Of a DNA stretch of 15,175 nt, positions 14,109-15,175 are shown piece by piece; position 1 is the stretch's first letter; each line of letters starts with the position of its first letter. Made by a program: the position numbers and the translations under genes. The stretch comes from JBFHNV01 sp965365655 (lineage in GTDB: Bacteria > Pseudomonadota > Gammaproteobacteria > HK1). The stretch covers positions 1-15,175 of the forward strand of contig CBDUCN010000103.1 of NCBI GenBank assembly GCA_965365655.1, in the 5' to 3' direction. The notes beneath the pieces were generated by a model, which worked only from the letters and a program-made list of their open reading frames with translations, made no database searches and had not been told where the DNA came from.

Positions 14109-15175
14109 ATGCCGAAGAATGCCTTCTACGCCCAGTCCGGCGGGGTGACGGCCGTCATCAACGCCACCGCCGCCGGCGTCATCGAGACGGCGCGCCGCCA
14201 CCCGGACCGGATCGGCGCCGTGTACGCGGGGCGAAACGGCATCATCGGCGCCCTCACCGAGGACCTGATCGACACCGGGCGCGAGAGCGACGAGGACATC
14301 GCCGCGCTCAAGCACACCCCGTCCGGCGCCTTCGGCTCGTGCCGCTACAAGCTCAAGGGGCTCGACGAGAATCGCGCCGAGTACGAGCGCCTCATCGAGG
14401 TCTTCAAGGCGCACGACATCGGTTACTTCTTCTACAACGGCGGCGGCGACTCCTCGGACACCGCGCACAAGGTCTCGCAGATCGGCGACGCGCTCGGCTA
14501 TCACATCGTGTGCGTCGGCATCCCGAAGACGGTGGACAACGACCTGCCGATCACCGATTGCTGCCCCGGCTTCGGCTCGGTCGCGAAGTACGTCGCGGTC
14601 TCCATCCGCGAGGCCGCGTTCGACGTGGCGTCGATGTCGCTGACGTCGACCAAGGTGTTCATCCTCGAGGTCATGGGCCGCCACGCGGGCTGGATCGCCG
14701 CGGCCGGCGGTCTCGCCGCGGAGCACGCCGACGACGCGCCGCAGGTGATCCTGTTCCCGGAGGTGACCTTCGACGAGGAGAAGTTCCTCGCCCGCGTGAA
14801 GGACTCGGTGGAGCGCAACGGCTACTGCGCGGTGGTGGTCTCCGAGGGCGTGCGCAACGCCGAGGGCAAGTTCCTGTCCGACGCCGGCGTGCGCGACGCG
14901 TTCGGCCACGCCCAGCTCGGCGGCGTCGCCCCGGTGGTCGCCGCGCTGGTGAAGGACCGCCTCGGCTACAAGTACCACTGGGCGGTCGCCGACTACCTGC
15001 AGCGCGCCGCGCGCCACATCGCGTCGCAGGTCGACGTGGACCAGGCCTACGCGCTGGGCGAGGCGGCGGTGAAGATGGCGCTGCAGGGCAGGAACGCGGT
15101 GATCCCGGTGATCAAGCGCCTGTCCGACGACCCCTACCGCTGGGAGATCGCCGAGGCCGCGCTCGCCGACGTCGC
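14109..15175 (+). CDS. pfp: 6-phosphofructokinase, pyrophosphate-dependent type (3' end cut by window)
   Basis: The enzyme phosphorylates fructose 6-phosphate to fructose 1,6-bisphosphate; the PPi-using form is reversible and serves glycolysis and gluconeogenesis in the cytoplasm. The first 355 residues are present and the reading frame is open at the window end; the family is usually about 400-420 residues. Motifs are QSGGVTAVINA (9-19), YAGRNGIIGAL (39-49), GGGDSSDTAHK (111-121), PKTVDNDLP (139-147) with catalytic base D143, and MGRHAGW (189-195). K140 replaces the glycine of ATP-PFK, the main mark of PPi use. The other discriminating position, glycine in ATP enzymes and aspartate in many PPi enzymes, is serine here (S115). 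GAGGAG lies six bases before the ATG. The gene is divergent from bepA across 250 bp. Confidence 0.93.
   Translation, partial: MPKNAFYAQSGGVTAVINATAAGVIETARRHPDRIGAVYAGRNGIIGALTEDLIDTGRESDEDIAALKHTPSGAFGSCRYKLKGLDENRAEYERLIEVFKAHDIGYFFYNGGGDSSDTAHKVSQIGDALGYHIVCVGIPKTVDNDLPITDCCPGFGSVAKYVAVSIREAAFDVASMSLTSTKVFILEVMGRHAGWIAAAGGLAAEHADDAPQVILFPEVTFDEEKFLARVKDSVERNGYCAVVVSEGVRNAEGKFLSDAGVRDAFGHAQLGGVAPVVAALVKDRLGYKYHWAVADYLQRAARHIASQVDVDQAYALGEAAVKMALQGRNAVIPVIKRLSDDPYRWEIAEAALADV

Noticed and set aside
14004..15017. Minus-strand open frame of 337 codons antisense to the phosphofructokinase gene
   Set aside because: No motif and shadow-like composition; the plus strand encodes a clear PFK.
1..15175. 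A new multi-gene defence or mobile system
   Set aside because: No nuclease, toxin, reverse transcriptase, integrase or transposase genes are present; the genes are individually recognisable housekeeping or envelope families.

Overview
The window is very GC-rich DNA (roughly 70% or more by eye) that is densely coded on both strands. Gene content points to a proteobacterial chromosome: DksA, the periplasmic protease/chaperone BepA, a Skp/OmpH-like protein, SufE, lipoproteins with classic lipoboxes and a pyrophosphate-type phosphofructokinase. A high-GC gammaproteobacterium, perhaps near the purple-sulfur/Ectothiorhodospira-like or xanthomonad-like groups, fits best. The taxon is an inference and was not tested. 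I see no tRNA, rRNA, CRISPR array, transposase or phage gene, so this looks like ordinary core/housekeeping chromosome rather than an island.

Layout. Positions 204-5696 (+) are one giant gene encoding two UvrA proteins fused head to tail, with four ATPase sites and two sets of zinc modules. It converges on an enoyl-CoA hydratase/isomerase-family gene (5847-6575, -), which is divergent from a 3-hydroxybutyrate dehydrogenase gene (6777-7559, +). Next come dksA (7699-8124, +), which lacks three of the four zinc cysteines, and a Skp/OmpH-like lipoprotein (8190-8807, +). On the minus strand follow an IscU-like scaffold missing its third cysteine (8896-9384), translationally coupled to sufE (9381-9839), and an FmdB-like small protein (9922-10263). 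Just upstream of the FmdB-like gene a good intrinsic terminator closes a secreted-protein gene (10426-11274, -). A 362-bp gene-free stretch (11275-11636) holds imperfect direct repeats, one of which duplicates the 3' end of the adjacent Sel1-repeat lipoprotein gene (11637-12269, -). bepA (12404-13858, -) is divergent from a pyrophosphate-type 6-phosphofructokinase gene (from 14109, +) that runs off the window.

Functional themes are DNA repair (double UvrA), stress transcription control (DksA), Fe-S cluster assembly (SufE plus the IscU-like scaffold), envelope quality control (BepA, Skp-like lipoprotein, Sel1 lipoprotein) and carbon storage/glycolysis (3-hydroxybutyrate dehydrogenase, PPi-PFK). 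Except for the sufE/IscU-like pair the genes look like independent units. I found no convincing new multi-gene system. The most interesting items are the asymmetric single-chain UvrA pair, the SufE-coupled two-cysteine scaffold, the zinc-less DksA and the duplicated 3' end at 11453-11649.
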